Shown here piece after piece: positions 1 through 9,727 of a stretch of DNA of 64,000 bases. This DNA comes from JAPOUP01 sp026708635. Lineage in GTDB: Bacteria; Pseudomonadota; Alphaproteobacteria; Rhodobacterales; Rhodobacteraceae. The notes below the pieces were generated by a model. The model was not told the origin of the DNA, made no database searches, and saw only the letters and a list, made by a program, of their open reading frames with translations. The stretch covers positions 3,100,001-3,164,000 of the forward strand of contig OZ241336.1 in the NCBI GenBank assembly GCA_965200115.1, given 5' to 3'. Positions within the stretch are counted from its first letter, which is position 1. Every line of letters begins with the position of its first letter. Both the position numbers and the translations under genes were made by a program.

Positions 1-272
1 GTCTCGTGCCTGGATAGCGAAATCATGGCCCCGTGCCAGTTCATTTTGTCGATCTCCGCCACCGCCCCGAGAGCCCCGAGCTGGTCCAGCGCGTCCAGAA
101 GGGTGGAGGAGTTGGAGCCTGTCCGGCCTTCCTCTATCCGGTACAGGCTTTCCCTGCGGATACCGATGCGACGGGCGAACTCGGAACGGGTTATGTTTCG
201 CCGCTTCCGCTCCTCGGCGATCCATTTCCACAGCCACCGGGCGGTCAGATTCCGTTCTTCGCTTCCAGACAT
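1..272 (-). CDS. XRE-type helix-turn-helix regulator (partial, runs off left edge)
   Basis: The minus strand is open from an ATG at 272 to the window edge without a stop, giving the first 90 residues. After a charged N-terminus (MSGSEERNLTARWLWKW) comes a helix-turn-helix of the Cro/C1 type at about residues 22-60: an arginine-rich helix, SEFARRIGIRRESLYRIEEG as the turn and recognition helix, then TLLDALDQLG. Such proteins bind operator DNA as dimers, and many are antitoxins or phage-type repressors. The C-terminus and partner gene lie outside the window, so the target is unknown. It is divergent from the porin gene, with about 400 bases between them. Confidence 0.75.
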   Translation of the reverse strand, partial: MSGSEERNLTARWLWKWIAEERKRRNITRSEFARRIGIRRESLYRIEEGRTGSNSSTLLDALDQLGALGAVAEIDKMNWHGAMISLSRHE

Positions 273-689
273 CGCCGTCACCCGCGTTCCAGTCCGGCTG
301 GTGCCGGGCCGTTGCGACGATCTCACAGATGGAAGAAAGCCCCGCCTGTTCGCCAGATTCGGGGAACTACCCCTTACCGAGTACGGCAGGCTGTTATATT
401 CGGCGGGCGACCCGGCATAGCGGGTCTGTGAAAATCGTCGCGGGGATGACATTAGAGGAAAGCGCGAAGATGTAAAGCTTGGATTTTTTCGTGAAACCGA
501 GAAAGCGTTACGTTTATGTCACCTGTTGTGTTGCGTTTTTGTCTCGTTTGCGTGACGTATACGTCATATGTTGCAGAAACACTACATGTTGATAAAAAAA
601 TAATTCCAGTACCTTCCATAGTACCTCTCTCCGTCTAGATTCGGGTCCGCGAGGCCGTCGAGTCTCGCGAAACCAAACGGAGAATGACA
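273..689. other. Intergenic region upstream of porin
   Basis: No gene is supported here. The part from about 470 to 620 is clearly AT-richer than the surroundings (runs of T and A around 484-490 and 594-602), as expected for a strong porin promoter and untranslated leader. I see no unambiguous -35/-10 pair. The porin ribosome site GGAG lies at 679-682. The XRE gene leaves in the opposite direction, so its promoter must also be here. Confidence 0.5.
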
Positions 690-2021
690 ATGAAAAGAGT
701 ACTTCTCGCCACGACCGCGCTGGGAATGAGCGCCGGCGTGGCCATTGCCGACGTCACCCTCAGCGGCGCGGCCGACATGGGTATCGCCGGTTCCAAGGAC
801 GACAGCGTACGGTTCCACACCGACATAGACGTCACCTTCACCCTGTCGGGCGAGACCGACGGCGGCGTGACGTTCGGCTCCGCCATCGACATCGACGAGG
901 CCAGCGACGACCTGAAGAGGAACGACGCGGGAACCCAGACGGTTGACCACGCGACCCAGAAGGACGACGAGCACGGCGGAATCGCGGTCTTCATCGAGGA
1001 CGCGGACGGCTTCGGCAAGCTGACGCTGGGAGACGCCAACGGCGCGGTCGCCGCCGTGGTCTCCGACGCCAGGGGCGCGGGTCCGGGGTCCATCGGCGAC
1101 AACCACGAGCACGGAGGCTCCAGCGGCAACGACGGTCTGGACGGCAAGCACGACGGCCAGATCCTGCTCTGGGAACGCGCCATCGGCTCCGGTTTCTCGG
1201 CGGCCGCCTCGGTCGAGCTGAGCGACGACATCGACGGAAAGCCCGGAGGCAACACGCACGATCCCATCATCGGCATTGGCGGCAAGTACTCCATGGCGAT
1301 GGGCATGGGGACGCTCGGTCTCGGCCTCGGCTACCAGATGGGCAGCTTCGACCACGCGATCGGCAGGAGCGTCGGGGAAACGAGGCGGGAGGCCGGACTG
1401 ACGGGCAACGCCGCGCTTCCGGGAACGACGCTGACGGCCGCGCAGGCCGCTCAGGTCAAGGCGGCGAACGTTACGCCGCTCTGGGGCCGCGCCTCCGGCG
1501 TGACAACCGGGCACGACGGCGAGGTCGAGGGTACCGTGGTCGCGGGAAGCGTCTCGCTTGACTTCGGCAACGGCGGCGACGGGATCAAGATCGTGGCCGA
1601 CGCGTCCGTGATGGAAGCCGATGGAGACCACAGGGCCAGCGCGACCGCTCCGGTCAGGAGCGCCGACGTCGAGGCCACCCATATCGGACTGGGCCTCGGC
1701 TACACGGTCGGCGCGATTTCCGTCGGAATCAACGTGGGCTCGAACGTGACGGAGTCAACCTATGACCCGAACGGCGCTGTCGCCAACGACCAGACCGTGA
1801 TCGAGAAGACCGTCAACGGCGTCGGGTTCAGCGCGGCGTACGATCTCGGCGGCGGCGCGGAACTCCAGTTCGGCATCGGAAGTTCCGAGACGGAGAACGA
1901 CTACGCGTACGGCGGCGGGGCGAGCGGTAATTTCGGAACCGGCGCGACCTCCAGTTCGATCACCGACGACACCTCCTCCGACACGAACTCGTGGTCGCTC
2001 GGCGTGGCGTTCAAGTTCTGA
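690..2021 (+). CDS. Gram-negative porin (Rhodobacter-type)
   Basis: Outer-membrane beta-barrel for passive diffusion of small solutes, about 443 residues. The signal peptide MKRVLLATTALGMSAGVAIA is followed by mature DVTLSGAADMGIAG, the typical first strand of alphaproteobacterial porins. The protein alternates Asp/Gly-rich loops with amphipathic strands and ends in an aromatic residue (SLGVAFKF), the BAM targeting signal. Two in-frame ATGs exist at 684 and 690. GGAG at 679-682 is one base from the first and seven from the second, so 690 is preferred. The lipoprotein gene begins 21 bases downstream on the same strand. Family assignment is firm; substrate specificity cannot be read. Confidence 0.9.
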   Translation: MKRVLLATTALGMSAGVAIADVTLSGAADMGIAGSKDDSVRFHTDIDVTFTLSGETDGGVTFGSAIDIDEASDDLKRNDAGTQTVDHATQKDDEHGGIAVFIEDADGFGKLTLGDANGAVAAVVSDARGAGPGSIGDNHEHGGSSGNDGLDGKHDGQILLWERAIGSGFSAAASVELSDDIDGKPGGNTHDPIIGIGGKYSMAMGMGTLGLGLGYQMGSFDHAIGRSVGETRREAGLTGNAALPGTTLTAAQAAQVKAANVTPLWGRASGVTTGHDGEVEGTVVAGSVSLDFGNGGDGIKIVADASVMEADGDHRASATAPVRSADVEATHIGLGLGYTVGAISVGINVGSNVTESTYDPNGAVANDQTVIEKTVNGVGFSAAYDLGGGAELQFGIGSSETENDYAYGGGASGNFGTGATSSSITDDTSSDTNSWSLGVAFKF

Positions 2022-2042
2022 TCGAGGACACGAAAGGAAGAC

Positions 2043-3827
2043 ATGAAAATGAGAATCCATAAACTATTGATGCCAGCGGTCACGTTGGCGGGCGCGCTCG
2101 CCCTGGCCGGTTGCGGCGGGGGGAGCTCAACTCCCGGAGGACCGCCCTCTCCGCAACCGACAGAGGTAAAGCTCGCGAAAGGCGGGTACTTTGGCGATGA
2201 CACCAACCGCTACACCTGCAACGCAGATGACGGGTGCGAATACACGATCAACGCTGACGGAGTGGTGCAGGAGACCAATGCGCAGCTTGTGACGGCGGGT
2301 TTTCTGATAACGCAGCCCGAAGAACCGCGCACCTGTGGCGCGGGGACGGTGGCGGGTGCCAACAATACCTGCGTTCCCGCGAAAAGGCCGCAGACGGAAA
2401 GTATCAACCTAGCGGTTGGCGAGTCCGAAAAGGCGAGTGCCGCCGCTGCGGGATTCAGTGCGGCTGCCATAAAGAGCTTCGGACAGTGGAGCGCGGTAGG
2501 GTCACAGGGCGATTCAAGCGCGGTCAAAACAGCCGCCGAAACCGTCCGAGACGCTCCTCAAAAGATTGGGGCTGAAATCACGAAGTCCGAGGCGGAACGG
2601 GCGAAACTCAAAGCCTTGCTTGACGCCCTTCCAGCTACCGCAACCGCAGCTGACAAGGCTCCGATAGAAGCGGGTATAGCCAGAATCGACGAAGACCTTG
2701 AAGGAATGGGAAGACTGGTCCGCCCGGGCAGCGCTCTGGTCAGAAACGCGGCACGCGTGCCAGCATCCGGGCCGAATAGCCCGGAACGGCGGGCACTTGC
2801 CGTAGCCAGAACCGTTAGCGGATACATCGCCGCGACGGACACATACGCTAGTCTTGGCGTTGGAGCCGGACCTATACCGACTGTCGCCGTCGGGAAGGGT
2901 AACAATCGGTCGGCTGACATGAAAACCTTCGCGGAGATTTTCGGCGCGGATAACACGAGCCAGGTTGCTTTCGGTGAAGCGAATCAACAGAGGATCGCGT
3001 ATTCGCTGAACGGAGAAACCTACGACGGATTTGTCACAAACGCTGGCGGTACCCAATCGTTCTCTGATTTTAGTGCCAGTGATGCTTACGCCGGAGTCGG
3101 ATTCGCGGTTACCCACGCGGGAATCACGGGTAACATCATACAGCGCGGTTCCGGCGCGGCGGAGGCACCCACATCCGCAACCGGCGCTTTCGGGGCTGGA
3201 TGGTACTTCGTTCCCAATCCTGCTGGTGACTATAACGCGAACGCCCGATGGGTCATCGGGAACGACGGAAACTACGATCAGGCCGTTTGGGTCGAGTACG
3301 GCGCGTGGCTGACGGGGAGTGCCGATGCTTACAGCGTTCGTCTTACCAACGGTTCCGCTACAGCTCCCACCGATGCGAATCGATACGTTCTGAATGCGAA
3401 CACGGACCTTGACGACGGTACGGCAACCTACAGGGGGTCCGCTCTGGGGATCTCGGCGCGTGAAAACACGTCAACCGGAACCGTTACCGGGTCCGGCGGG
3501 TTCGACGCCACTGTAGAGATGACCGCGCGATTCGGCACTGCCCCGTCGCTTGATGGGAAAATTCACGATTTCAAGGGCAACGAAGACGCGGTTGACCCGT
3601 CGTGGGAACTTGAATGGAAGAACGCGACGCTTCCCCTCTCCAGTGGCGCTGTCACTCACAGCTGGGAAAGGCCGAGCGGCACCGTGGTGGGCAGGCTACG
3701 CGCCGTGCCATACGGCACTGACGCGGCCGACCGCCCCGCCGGGTTCCACGGAGGGTTTTTCCATAATTTCGTGAACGGACGCGTTGCCGGGGTCTTCGCC
3801 ACAAGCAAGGAGGACGCGAGCGAATAA
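2043..3827 (+). CDS. Surface lipoprotein with TbpB-like C-terminal barrel
   Basis: 594 residues. Signal peptide with lipobox LAGC about 24 residues in, then a Gly/Ser/Pro linker, so the protein should be lipidated at that Cys. Residues about 170-220 look helical. The last 150 residues carry the pattern of the transferrin-binding-protein-like beta-barrel domain (TbpB_B_D), for instance GFHGGFFHNFVNGRVAGVF near the end. Slam-dependent surface lipoproteins share that barrel. GGAAG precedes the ATG by five bases. It lies 21 bases after the porin and may be co-transcribed with it. A ligand (iron carrier, haem or other) is not evident. A second lipoprotein of similar architecture follows after a terminator. 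Confidence 0.7.
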   Translation: MKMRIHKLLMPAVTLAGALALAGCGGGSSTPGGPPSPQPTEVKLAKGGYFGDDTNRYTCNADDGCEYTINADGVVQETNAQLVTAGFLITQPEEPRTCGAGTVAGANNTCVPAKRPQTESINLAVGESEKASAAAAGFSAAAIKSFGQWSAVGSQGDSSAVKTAAETVRDAPQKIGAEITKSEAERAKLKALLDALPATATAADKAPIEAGIARIDEDLEGMGRLVRPGSALVRNAARVPASGPNSPERRALAVARTVSGYIAATDTYASLGVGAGPIPTVAVGKGNNRSADMKTFAEIFGADNTSQVAFGEANQQRIAYSLNGETYDGFVTNAGGTQSFSDFSASDAYAGVGFAVTHAGITGNIIQRGSGAAEAPTSATGAFGAGWYFVPNPAGDYNANARWVIGNDGNYDQAVWVEYGAWLTGSADAYSVRLTNGSATAPTDANRYVLNANTDLDDGTATYRGSALGISARENTSTGTVTGSGGFDATVEMTARFGTAPSLDGKIHDFKGNEDAVDPSWELEWKNATLPLSSGAVTHSWERPSGTVVGRLRAVPYGTDAADRPAGFHGGFFHNFVNGRVAGVFATSKEDASE

Positions 3828-3862
3828 CCGTCTTTCCCGCTCATAGCGGACGTAAAAACCAG

Positions 3863-3888
3863 CCCCGGCCGGCAACGGCCGGGGTTTT
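3863..3888 (+). terminator. Rho-independent terminator after lipoprotein gene
   Basis: Perfect 9-bp stem CCCCGGCCG (3863-3871) and CGGCCGGGG (3876-3884) closed by a GCAA tetraloop of the stable GNRA class and followed by TTTT. It sits 35 bases after the stop of the 2043-3827 gene and 36 bases before the next ATG, so it probably separates the two lipoprotein transcripts, fully or partly. Confidence 0.85.
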
Positions 3889-3924
3889 CTATCCACGAAA
3901 AACCGAAAAACGGGGAGACGAACG

Positions 3925-4965
3925 ATGGAGAAACGAATTCTGGCGACGGCAGCCGCCCTTTCCGGGCTGGCGATGCTCACCGCTTGCGGCGGGGGAACCG
4001 GAACCGTGACGAACCCGGTTGACCAGCGGTCCTTCGCGGACGGGACCGCAACCCTGTCCAGCCGGATTCTGGAAGCCCGGAACCTCCCGGACGCGGTGAC
4101 GTTCAGGGCGGAGACCGTGGGGCTGGACCATACCTTCTCGGAAGGCCGGGTCCGGACGGGAGCCAGGATCGCCGAACCTCAGGACGTGACGGTGCGGATT
4201 TTCCAGCCGTCGGATGTACTTGGAACGCCGCCCACGGTCGTCCTGACGCTGGACGGCGGGGAGGGGATCACGTTCACGGCGGAGCACGCGAGGGACGGGG
4301 AAGGGACCGCGCCGGGGACGGCGAACTACCGGATTCCGGACGAAAGCGGCGGCACGACGCGCTGGTTCTGGACGTGGGACGGCTATCCCGTCAGTCACGC
4401 GCTCGGCTTTGACTGGAACGACTTCCTTGAGGGACGGTCCAGCCCGCAGCGCAGGAGGCACCACGTCGCCTTCGGCACCTACCACGGCGAGGGCGTTGAC
4501 TCGCGCCGGTTCGCCGTCATCGGTTTACGTACGAAACCCGAAGACATGCCCACGGACCTCCGGGCGACGTTCGAGGGCCAGTCGCGGATCGACACGTTTC
4601 CGGCCGGCGCGGGCGAACGCACCGGCCAGTATGGAAGCGACATTCGGCTGACCGCTGACTTCACCGACGGCACTATTTCCGGCACGCTTGACGGGTGGCG
4701 GGACCGGGTCAACGATGAATGGGTGAACCTTGATCCGGGCCTGGCCTACGTGATCCCGGAGACCGAGATTGACGGCAGCGGATTCACCGGCACGCTGGCT
4801 CCGGCCGAGGGCTGCGCGGGCTGCCTTGAAGTCACTTCCTCAACCGTGAACGGCGGTTTTTACGGTCCTTCCGCCATTGAGTCCGGCGGCACGATACAGG
4901 GCGAGTTCGTCCGCAACGGCGTGGAGGAAGTGGGGATCGGGATCTTCTACACGAACCAGCGGTAG
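3925..4965 (+). CDS. Second surface lipoprotein with TbpB-like C-terminal motif
   Basis: 346 residues. Signal peptide MEKRILATAAALSGLAML with lipobox LTAC and then GGGTGTV, so a lipoprotein. The body is beta-rich with alternating hydrophobic residues. The C-terminus contains VNGGFYGPSAIESGGTIQGE, which matches the G-G-F-Y-G-P-x-A-x-E-x-G-G signature that closes the TbpB_B_D / Slam-substrate barrel. A GCAGC-containing CGCAGGC stretch is absent, and GGGGAGACGAACG provides the ribosome site before ATG 3925. Together with the preceding lipoprotein it forms a tandem pair of related but unequal proteins. Function beyond surface exposure is unknown. No Slam translocator gene is present in the window. 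Confidence 0.7.
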   Translation: MEKRILATAAALSGLAMLTACGGGTGTVTNPVDQRSFADGTATLSSRILEARNLPDAVTFRAETVGLDHTFSEGRVRTGARIAEPQDVTVRIFQPSDVLGTPPTVVLTLDGGEGITFTAEHARDGEGTAPGTANYRIPDESGGTTRWFWTWDGYPVSHALGFDWNDFLEGRSSPQRRRHHVAFGTYHGEGVDSRRFAVIGLRTKPEDMPTDLRATFEGQSRIDTFPAGAGERTGQYGSDIRLTADFTDGTISGTLDGWRDRVNDEWVNLDPGLAYVIPETEIDGSGFTGTLAPAEGCAGCLEVTSSTVNGGFYGPSAIESGGTIQGEFVRNGVEEVGIGIFYTNQR

Positions 4966-5667
4966 GTTCGTTCGTCAACGATGGACGCGGGAATCCCGGC
5001 GGCATCTGGGCGGTCGCTGGGGTTCCCCCGTTCCATCATGCCAAGCGCGATGAATTGGCTAAACTGGCGGAGGAGAACACAACCCTAGAGAATGAGACAT
5101 TTAGGGGATGTTATATACTCAGTGTCTCTAACGTAATTTGCGTCGGATGCGACGTTTAGGCGTCCGCCAGCCGCCAGAATCCATATCACGCGGACATCGT
5201 AGCGCCTGTTGATCCAACCGAGACTGAACCCAAGGCAATCAAGGACAATCGAACGAAATATGCCCAAAGGATTGCCCGATGCGTCAAGGAACTCGAACGG
5301 CAAGCCAAGATCGTTCAACGTTGAAATCCTTGCGCGGCGGTCATGGCTGCAATCCGGGAGGGACAGAACGAATGGGTATCGTCATGCCATTTCTCCGGTC
5401 TCTTCGCGGGAACGGCGGTTGACGAAACCAAAACAACCGCGACCATCCAGCGCCGCCCCGCGAATGCGATCTACAGCCAAAGGGGGATCGTTCATAAGGG
5501 AAAACGTTGGCGCGGCGACCGCCGGGTGATTCGCGGATCGGGCGGGTCATGGGCGGTTCGGCGGCTTTCGCGACCATTTGCTGGCATAGTATTGATACGC
5601 CATGAAGCCGCGTTTCTGATGGCACTAGATTTCTTGATTAAGCTATTGGTTTTATAGGGATTTTATG
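4966..5667. other. Intergenic region, about 700 bases, no gene supported
   Basis: No conserved protein could be read on either strand. A short stretch at about 5040-5150 translates as AKRDELAKLAEENTTLENE in one frame and looks like the tail of a coiled coil, so it may be a gene remnant. It hits a stop soon after and has no upstream start. The GC content is lower than in the neighbouring genes. The region ends at the tRNA-Asn gene. Confidence 0.4.
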
Positions 5668-5742
5668 TGGCTCCGGCGGTAGGGATCGAACCTACGACCA
5701 ATTGATTAACAGTCAACTGCTCTACCGCTGAGCTACGCCGGA
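5668..5742 (-). tRNA. tRNA-Asn (anticodon GTT)
   Basis: On the minus strand the sequence folds as a tRNA. The 7-bp acceptor TCCGGCG pairs with CGCCGGA, followed by discriminator G and an encoded CCA. The anticodon loop CTGTTAA carries GTT, and the T-arm contains GGTTCGATCC. The gene including CCA is 75 bases. Confidence 0.95.
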
Positions 5743-5936
5743 ACGCCGCCAGCCATACCGCAACGCCTGTTGGGCTGTCCAGAGGAAATTACTCCCCGTT
5801 TCGTTCCCGGGCGCCGCCCGGAACGACCGCCCATGATCGACCGTGCCGAATTATGGGGGACATTCAACGCTCCCTGACTCCTTCGGCCCCGGCAGCGGCC
5901 CGAAATGGCGTCTGTGGAGTCCATGCCCGCGCGTAC

Positions 5937-6011
5937 TGGCAGCCCGTAGGGGAATCGAACCCCTCTTTCCAGGTTGAAAACCTGGCGTCCTAACCGATAG
6001 ACGAACGGGCC
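5937..6011 (-). tRNA. tRNA-Glu (anticodon TTC)
   Basis: Minus-strand tRNA. The acceptor GGCCCGT pairs with ACGGGCT (one G-U pair), then discriminator G and encoded CCA. The anticodon stem CCAGG/CCTGG holds a loop with TTC, and the T-arm GGGGTTCGATTCCCC is intact. It lies about 195 bases before tRNA-Asn in the direction of transcription and just downstream of recJ, so the two tRNAs may share a transcript. Confidence 0.95.
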
Positions 6012-6088
6012 GCTGCGAGGACGCGCACATCTGTTTACGCATGGCTTGTTGAATTGCAAGCCCTATGTGGCGGAGTGACAGTGGAATC

Positions 6089-7834
6089 TCAGCCCGCGCG
6101 CGCGGCATCCTCCAGTCGCAGTTGGGGGGTCTGGCGTCCCCGCCAGAGATTGATTTCCAGACGGCCGGCCAGATGGAATGGCGTACCGCCGTGCGCTTCC
6201 AGGGCGGGGCCGATCTCACAGTCATACGCCCCGAACGCGATCGCTTCCAGCGAGGCTCCCGAACCGTCCTCGCCTCTGAGTTTCAGATGCCTGTCGCCAA
6301 CCCGCCGCGCATAGGCGACCTGCACTGAGGGAAACACGAACCGGGGCGCGGGCGCTCCTGCCCCAAACGGGCCCGCGTCCTCAATCCGCTCGATCAGTTG
6401 CAGGGAGGCGCCGCCCGGCATCAATACGCCATCCACTACCAGATCACGGCGGCGGATCTCCGCCGCGCCCTGATTTTCCAGCAGTTCCCCGAGGCGCTCC
6501 ATCGCTCGCTCAAGTTTTTCGCGCTCAATGGTCAGGCCCGCCGCCATCCGGTGTCCGCCGCCTTTGAGAAGCAGCCCCTCGGACACCAGTCTGCGCACCG
6601 CGAAGCCAAGATCAATTCCGCTCACCGACCTGCCGGACCCCTTGCCGGTGTCTCCGTCAAGACCGATGACGATCGCGGGCCGGTTCGCACTTTCCTGGAG
6701 TTTGGAGGCGACAATTCCGGCGACACCCGGATGCCAGCCGTTTCCGGCGGCCCAGACGAGCGGGCCATCCATCCCGCGCAGCGTCGCCTGTTCAAGCGCG
6801 GCGGCATGCACGCGATCCTGGATTTCGCGGCGCTCCGAATTGAGCGCGTCCAGCCGTTCGGCAAGGGCGGCGGCTTCATGCGGATCGTCGGTGGAAAGAA
6901 TCCTTGCGCCCAGATCGGCCTTGCCGACACGGCCTCCCGCGTTAATGCGTGGACCGATCAGGTAGCCCAGATGATAGGGGTTGGGCGGAGAATCCATTTT
7001 CGCTATATCCGCGAGCGCCACAAGTCCCGGACGCTGGCGGGCGGCCATTACCTTCAGGCCCTGCCGGACGAACGCCCTGTTGACGCCCACGAGTGGCGCG
7101 ACATCCGCCACGGTCGCCAGCGCGACAAGGTCGAGTAACTGGATGAGATCAGGTTCCGCGGTGCCGTGCGCGCGCAGGCGGCGATTGGCTTCAACCAGAA
7201 GCAGAAACACCACGCCCGCCGCGCAGAGATATGAGAGTTCTCCCGATTCATCCTGTCGGTTCGGATTTACCACCGCGAGAGCCGGCGGCAGGGTCTCGCC
7301 GCCCAGATGGTGGTCTAGAACCAGAACGTCCATACCCGCCGCGGCGGAGAGCGGCTCGTGCGCCAGCGTGCCGCAATCGACGCAGATGACGAGATCATGA
7401 CCCGTCGCCAGGGCCCTGACGGCCGGTTCGCTGGGCCCATAGCCCTCATCCAGCCGGTCCGGAACGTAGAGCGTGGCCTCACGGTCCAGGTGCCGAAGCC
7501 ATGATATCAGAAGCGCCGCCGACGCGCCGCCATCCACGTCGTAATCGGCAAGGATCGCGATGCGGTCGCGACGGTTGACGGCCGCGATGAGTCGATCCGC
7601 GGCGATGCCCATGTCGCGTAGGGTCGCCGGGTCCGGCATCAGGTCACGTAATCTGGGAGCGAGGTAACGCTCCGCCTCCCGCGCGTGCACCCCCAGTCGC
7701 GCGAGAGTCGAGCACACGGCAGGTGGAAGGCCGGTCGCCTGTTCCATTGCAGCCGCCAATCGTTGCCGTTCGATTGAAGGACCGATCCAGGATCGTCCCG
7801 TGAGGGAGGAATCAACTCCGAGAAACCCGGTCAT
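6089..7834 (-). CDS. recJ: Single-stranded-DNA-specific exonuclease RecJ
   Basis: 5'-3' exonuclease on single-stranded DNA used in recombination and repair in the cytoplasm. The 581 residues fit RecJ. DHH-phosphoesterase motifs are visible: DYDVDGG at residues 97-103 (usually DYDVDGA), DCG at 153-155 and DHH at 174-176. GGHRMAAG, the DHHA1 signature, follows in the second half, and an OB-fold-like C-terminal segment comes last. The gene is in the order hom, glpX, recJ on one strand, an arrangement familiar from Rhodobacterales, though about 500 bases separate it from glpX here. All metal-binding motifs are present, so it is probably active. Confidence 0.95.
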   Translation of the reverse strand: MTGFLGVDSSLTGRSWIGPSIERQRLAAAMEQATGLPPAVCSTLARLGVHAREAERYLAPRLRDLMPDPATLRDMGIAADRLIAAVNRRDRIAILADYDVDGGASAALLISWLRHLDREATLYVPDRLDEGYGPSEPAVRALATGHDLVICVDCGTLAHEPLSAAAGMDVLVLDHHLGGETLPPALAVVNPNRQDESGELSYLCAAGVVFLLLVEANRRLRAHGTAEPDLIQLLDLVALATVADVAPLVGVNRAFVRQGLKVMAARQRPGLVALADIAKMDSPPNPYHLGYLIGPRINAGGRVGKADLGARILSTDDPHEAAALAERLDALNSERREIQDRVHAAALEQATLRGMDGPLVWAAGNGWHPGVAGIVASKLQESANRPAIVIGLDGDTGKGSGRSVSGIDLGFAVRRLVSEGLLLKGGGHRMAAGLTIEREKLERAMERLGELLENQGAAEIRRRDLVVDGVLMPGGASLQLIERIEDAGPFGAGAPAPRFVFPSVQVAYARRVGDRHLKLRGEDGSGASLEAIAFGAYDCEIGPALEAHGGTPFHLAGRLEINLWRGRQTPQLRLEDAARAG

Positions 7835-8343
7835 GTCATGTGCCTGACCGGTGCTTCCCCCGGAACGGACGGAAGTGTCCGGCCGATCCGGCCTGGGCCG
7901 GACATTCCGTCGGAACGCTTGCGCTCTCTCTCGGGATCCGTTCGCCCTCCGTCATATGGCCGGGCAGGGCGGTGTTTGCGGTGCCGGATGGCGCGGTCTC
8001 GCCCGTTCCGTCCGCGTTCGGGCCGTGATCACCGATGCCATGGCGGATGAAGGACATTCCGGAACTCTCCGCTGACGCCGTCATGGTACGCCGACATGAA
8101 ACGTTGGCCCGCACGGGTTTGTGGCCTTGCGCCGCGGGGGCGGGGTGCGGGGATCCGGATCGTCGATCGGGACCTCCATTCCCCGGCGCTCCGGCGTCCT
8201 TACCGGCCGCGATGACGCCGTATCGACCGGATGACCGGATTGAGCGTTCCGGAACTCCTGCCGCCTTGGCCAGGGCCTCCCCCGCCTCCGCGCGATGGCC
8301 GGGTCGTGCGCCATGAGGGAATTACCCTGGCGTGTACGGCAGT
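7835..8343. other. Gap between glpX and recJ, no gene supported
   Basis: About 510 GC-rich bases. Short reading frames exist on both strands but none has recognisable protein features, a good ribosome site or expected codon bias. No obvious terminator or repeat was seen. Confidence 0.4.
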
Positions 8344-9318
8344 TCATCCAGTCGGATTCCGGTAGCTCATCCTGCGAACCGAACCGGTCTTGGAGCGCAT
8401 GAGCAGTGTCTCGGTCTCCAGAAAACCCGGCTGGCGCTTCATTCCGCTGACGACGGAACCGTCGGTGACCCCGGTTGCCGAGAGTATCACGTCCCGGGTA
8501 ACCATGTCGTCGCGGGAGTATATCCGGTTCAGGTCCGCTATTCCCGCGTTCGCGGCCCGCTCGCGTTCATCTGAGTCGCGGAACAGCAGCTTTCCCCACA
8601 TCTGCCCGCCCATGCATTTGAGCGCCGCCGCGGCCAGGACGCCTTCAGGCGCTCCCCCGGCGCCCATATATACGTCTATACCGGTCACATGGGATTCCGC
8701 GCAATGAATGATCGCGGCGACGTCGCCATCGGGGATCAGTCGGATCGCCGCGCCGGTTTGCCGCAGTTCGGCTATCATGTCCCTGTGCCTGGGCCGCTCC
8801 AGAACGCAGACGGTGATGTCCTCGGGAGCGCAGCCGCGGGCTTTCGCGAGCGTCCTTACCCGCTCCGCGGGGGACATTTCGAGACTGAGCAGATTTTCGG
8901 GAAACCCCGGCCCGATCGCGAGCTTGTCCATGTATACGTCGGGAGCGTGGAGGAGCGTTCCACGGGGTGCCATGGCGATCAGCGTAAGGGCGTTTGGCAT
9001 GTCCTTGGCGGCCAGCGTAGTGCCTTCAAGCGGGTCCAGGGCTATATCGACTTCCGGACCGCTGCCGCTGCCGACTTCCTCACCTATGTAGAGCATGGGG
9101 GCGTCGTCACGCTCACCTTCGCCGATCACGACGACACCGCGGATGTCCAGCATATTAAGTTGCTTTCGCATGGCGGTCACCGCGGCTTGGTCGGCGGCTC
9201 TTTCGTCGCCCCGTCCGACCAGCCGGGCCGAGGCCATCGCGGCCGCTTCGGTTACCCGGGCGAGGCCCAGGGAAAGCATGCGATCGTGGAATACGACGTC
9301 GGATGTTTCGGACGGCAT
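8344..9318 (-). CDS. glpX: Fructose-1,6-bisphosphatase class II (GlpX)
   Basis: Hydrolyses fructose-1,6-bisphosphate to fructose-6-phosphate in gluconeogenesis; cytosolic. From the chosen ATG the protein is 324 residues, the usual length. Signature motifs include VVIGEGERDDAPML near the N-terminus, DIALDPLEGT (metal and phosphate site), and the conserved ITVCVLERPRH and YMGAGGAPEGVLAAAA segments. The frame stays open upstream to 9381, but MPSETSDVVFHDRML is the usual family start and GGGGGAA precedes it by nine bases. It lies between hom and recJ on the same strand, as in related genomes. Confidence 0.93.
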   Translation of the reverse strand: MPSETSDVVFHDRMLSLGLARVTEAAAMASARLVGRGDERAADQAAVTAMRKQLNMLDIRGVVVIGEGERDDAPMLYIGEEVGSGSGPEVDIALDPLEGTTLAAKDMPNALTLIAMAPRGTLLHAPDVYMDKLAIGPGFPENLLSLEMSPAERVRTLAKARGCAPEDITVCVLERPRHRDMIAELRQTGAAIRLIPDGDVAAIIHCAESHVTGIDVYMGAGGAPEGVLAAAALKCMGGQMWGKLLFRDSDERERAANAGIADLNRIYSRDDMVTRDVILSATGVTDGSVVSGMKRQPGFLETETLLMRSKTGSVRRMSYRNPTG

Positions 9319-9727
9319 GTCGGTGATTCCCCCGGGTCCGGAATTAACTCCGTTGCATGAATAACGCCGGTTCCGGTCCATGCAAGTAAGTGGCTTTACA
9401 TTTACGGATGTCCCGGCGATCCGGTCGAGGATCGATATCGGTTTTTTGGCGCTCGACGCGCCGGCGTTCGTTCAACCCGCGAACCGACCGAAACCCCCGC
9501 GCCGTATCCGGCGGACGTCAATGCCGCGGTTCGCGGGTTTCGATGCGGATTTCCCGAGCCTGCCGGGAAAGGCCATCCCGCCGGCGGGACTTCGGGCGGG
9601 CGATGCATGCGTCCCCCTCCTTACGTGGGTCACGATATATGGCGGGATGACCCGGAACGCCCGTGGTACGCCTGGAGAATGCCTTACCGCGCGGAACGAT
9701 GCCAGGGAACGGGCTCAGTGCGGGCGC
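9319..9727. other. Gap between hom and glpX
   Basis: About 410 bases without a supported gene. In many relatives hom and glpX are nearly adjacent, so this spacer is longer than expected. It is GC-rich, with no visible repeat, and presumably contains a promoter for glpX. Confidence 0.4.

Noticed and set aside
582..1682. 366-codon minus-strand frame over the porin gene
   Set aside because: Antisense of a clear porin with signal peptide and terminal aromatic residue; no motif in the antisense product.
5209..5657. Short frames before tRNA-Asn as genes
   Set aside because: Overlapping on both strands, no ribosome sites, no recognisable domains.
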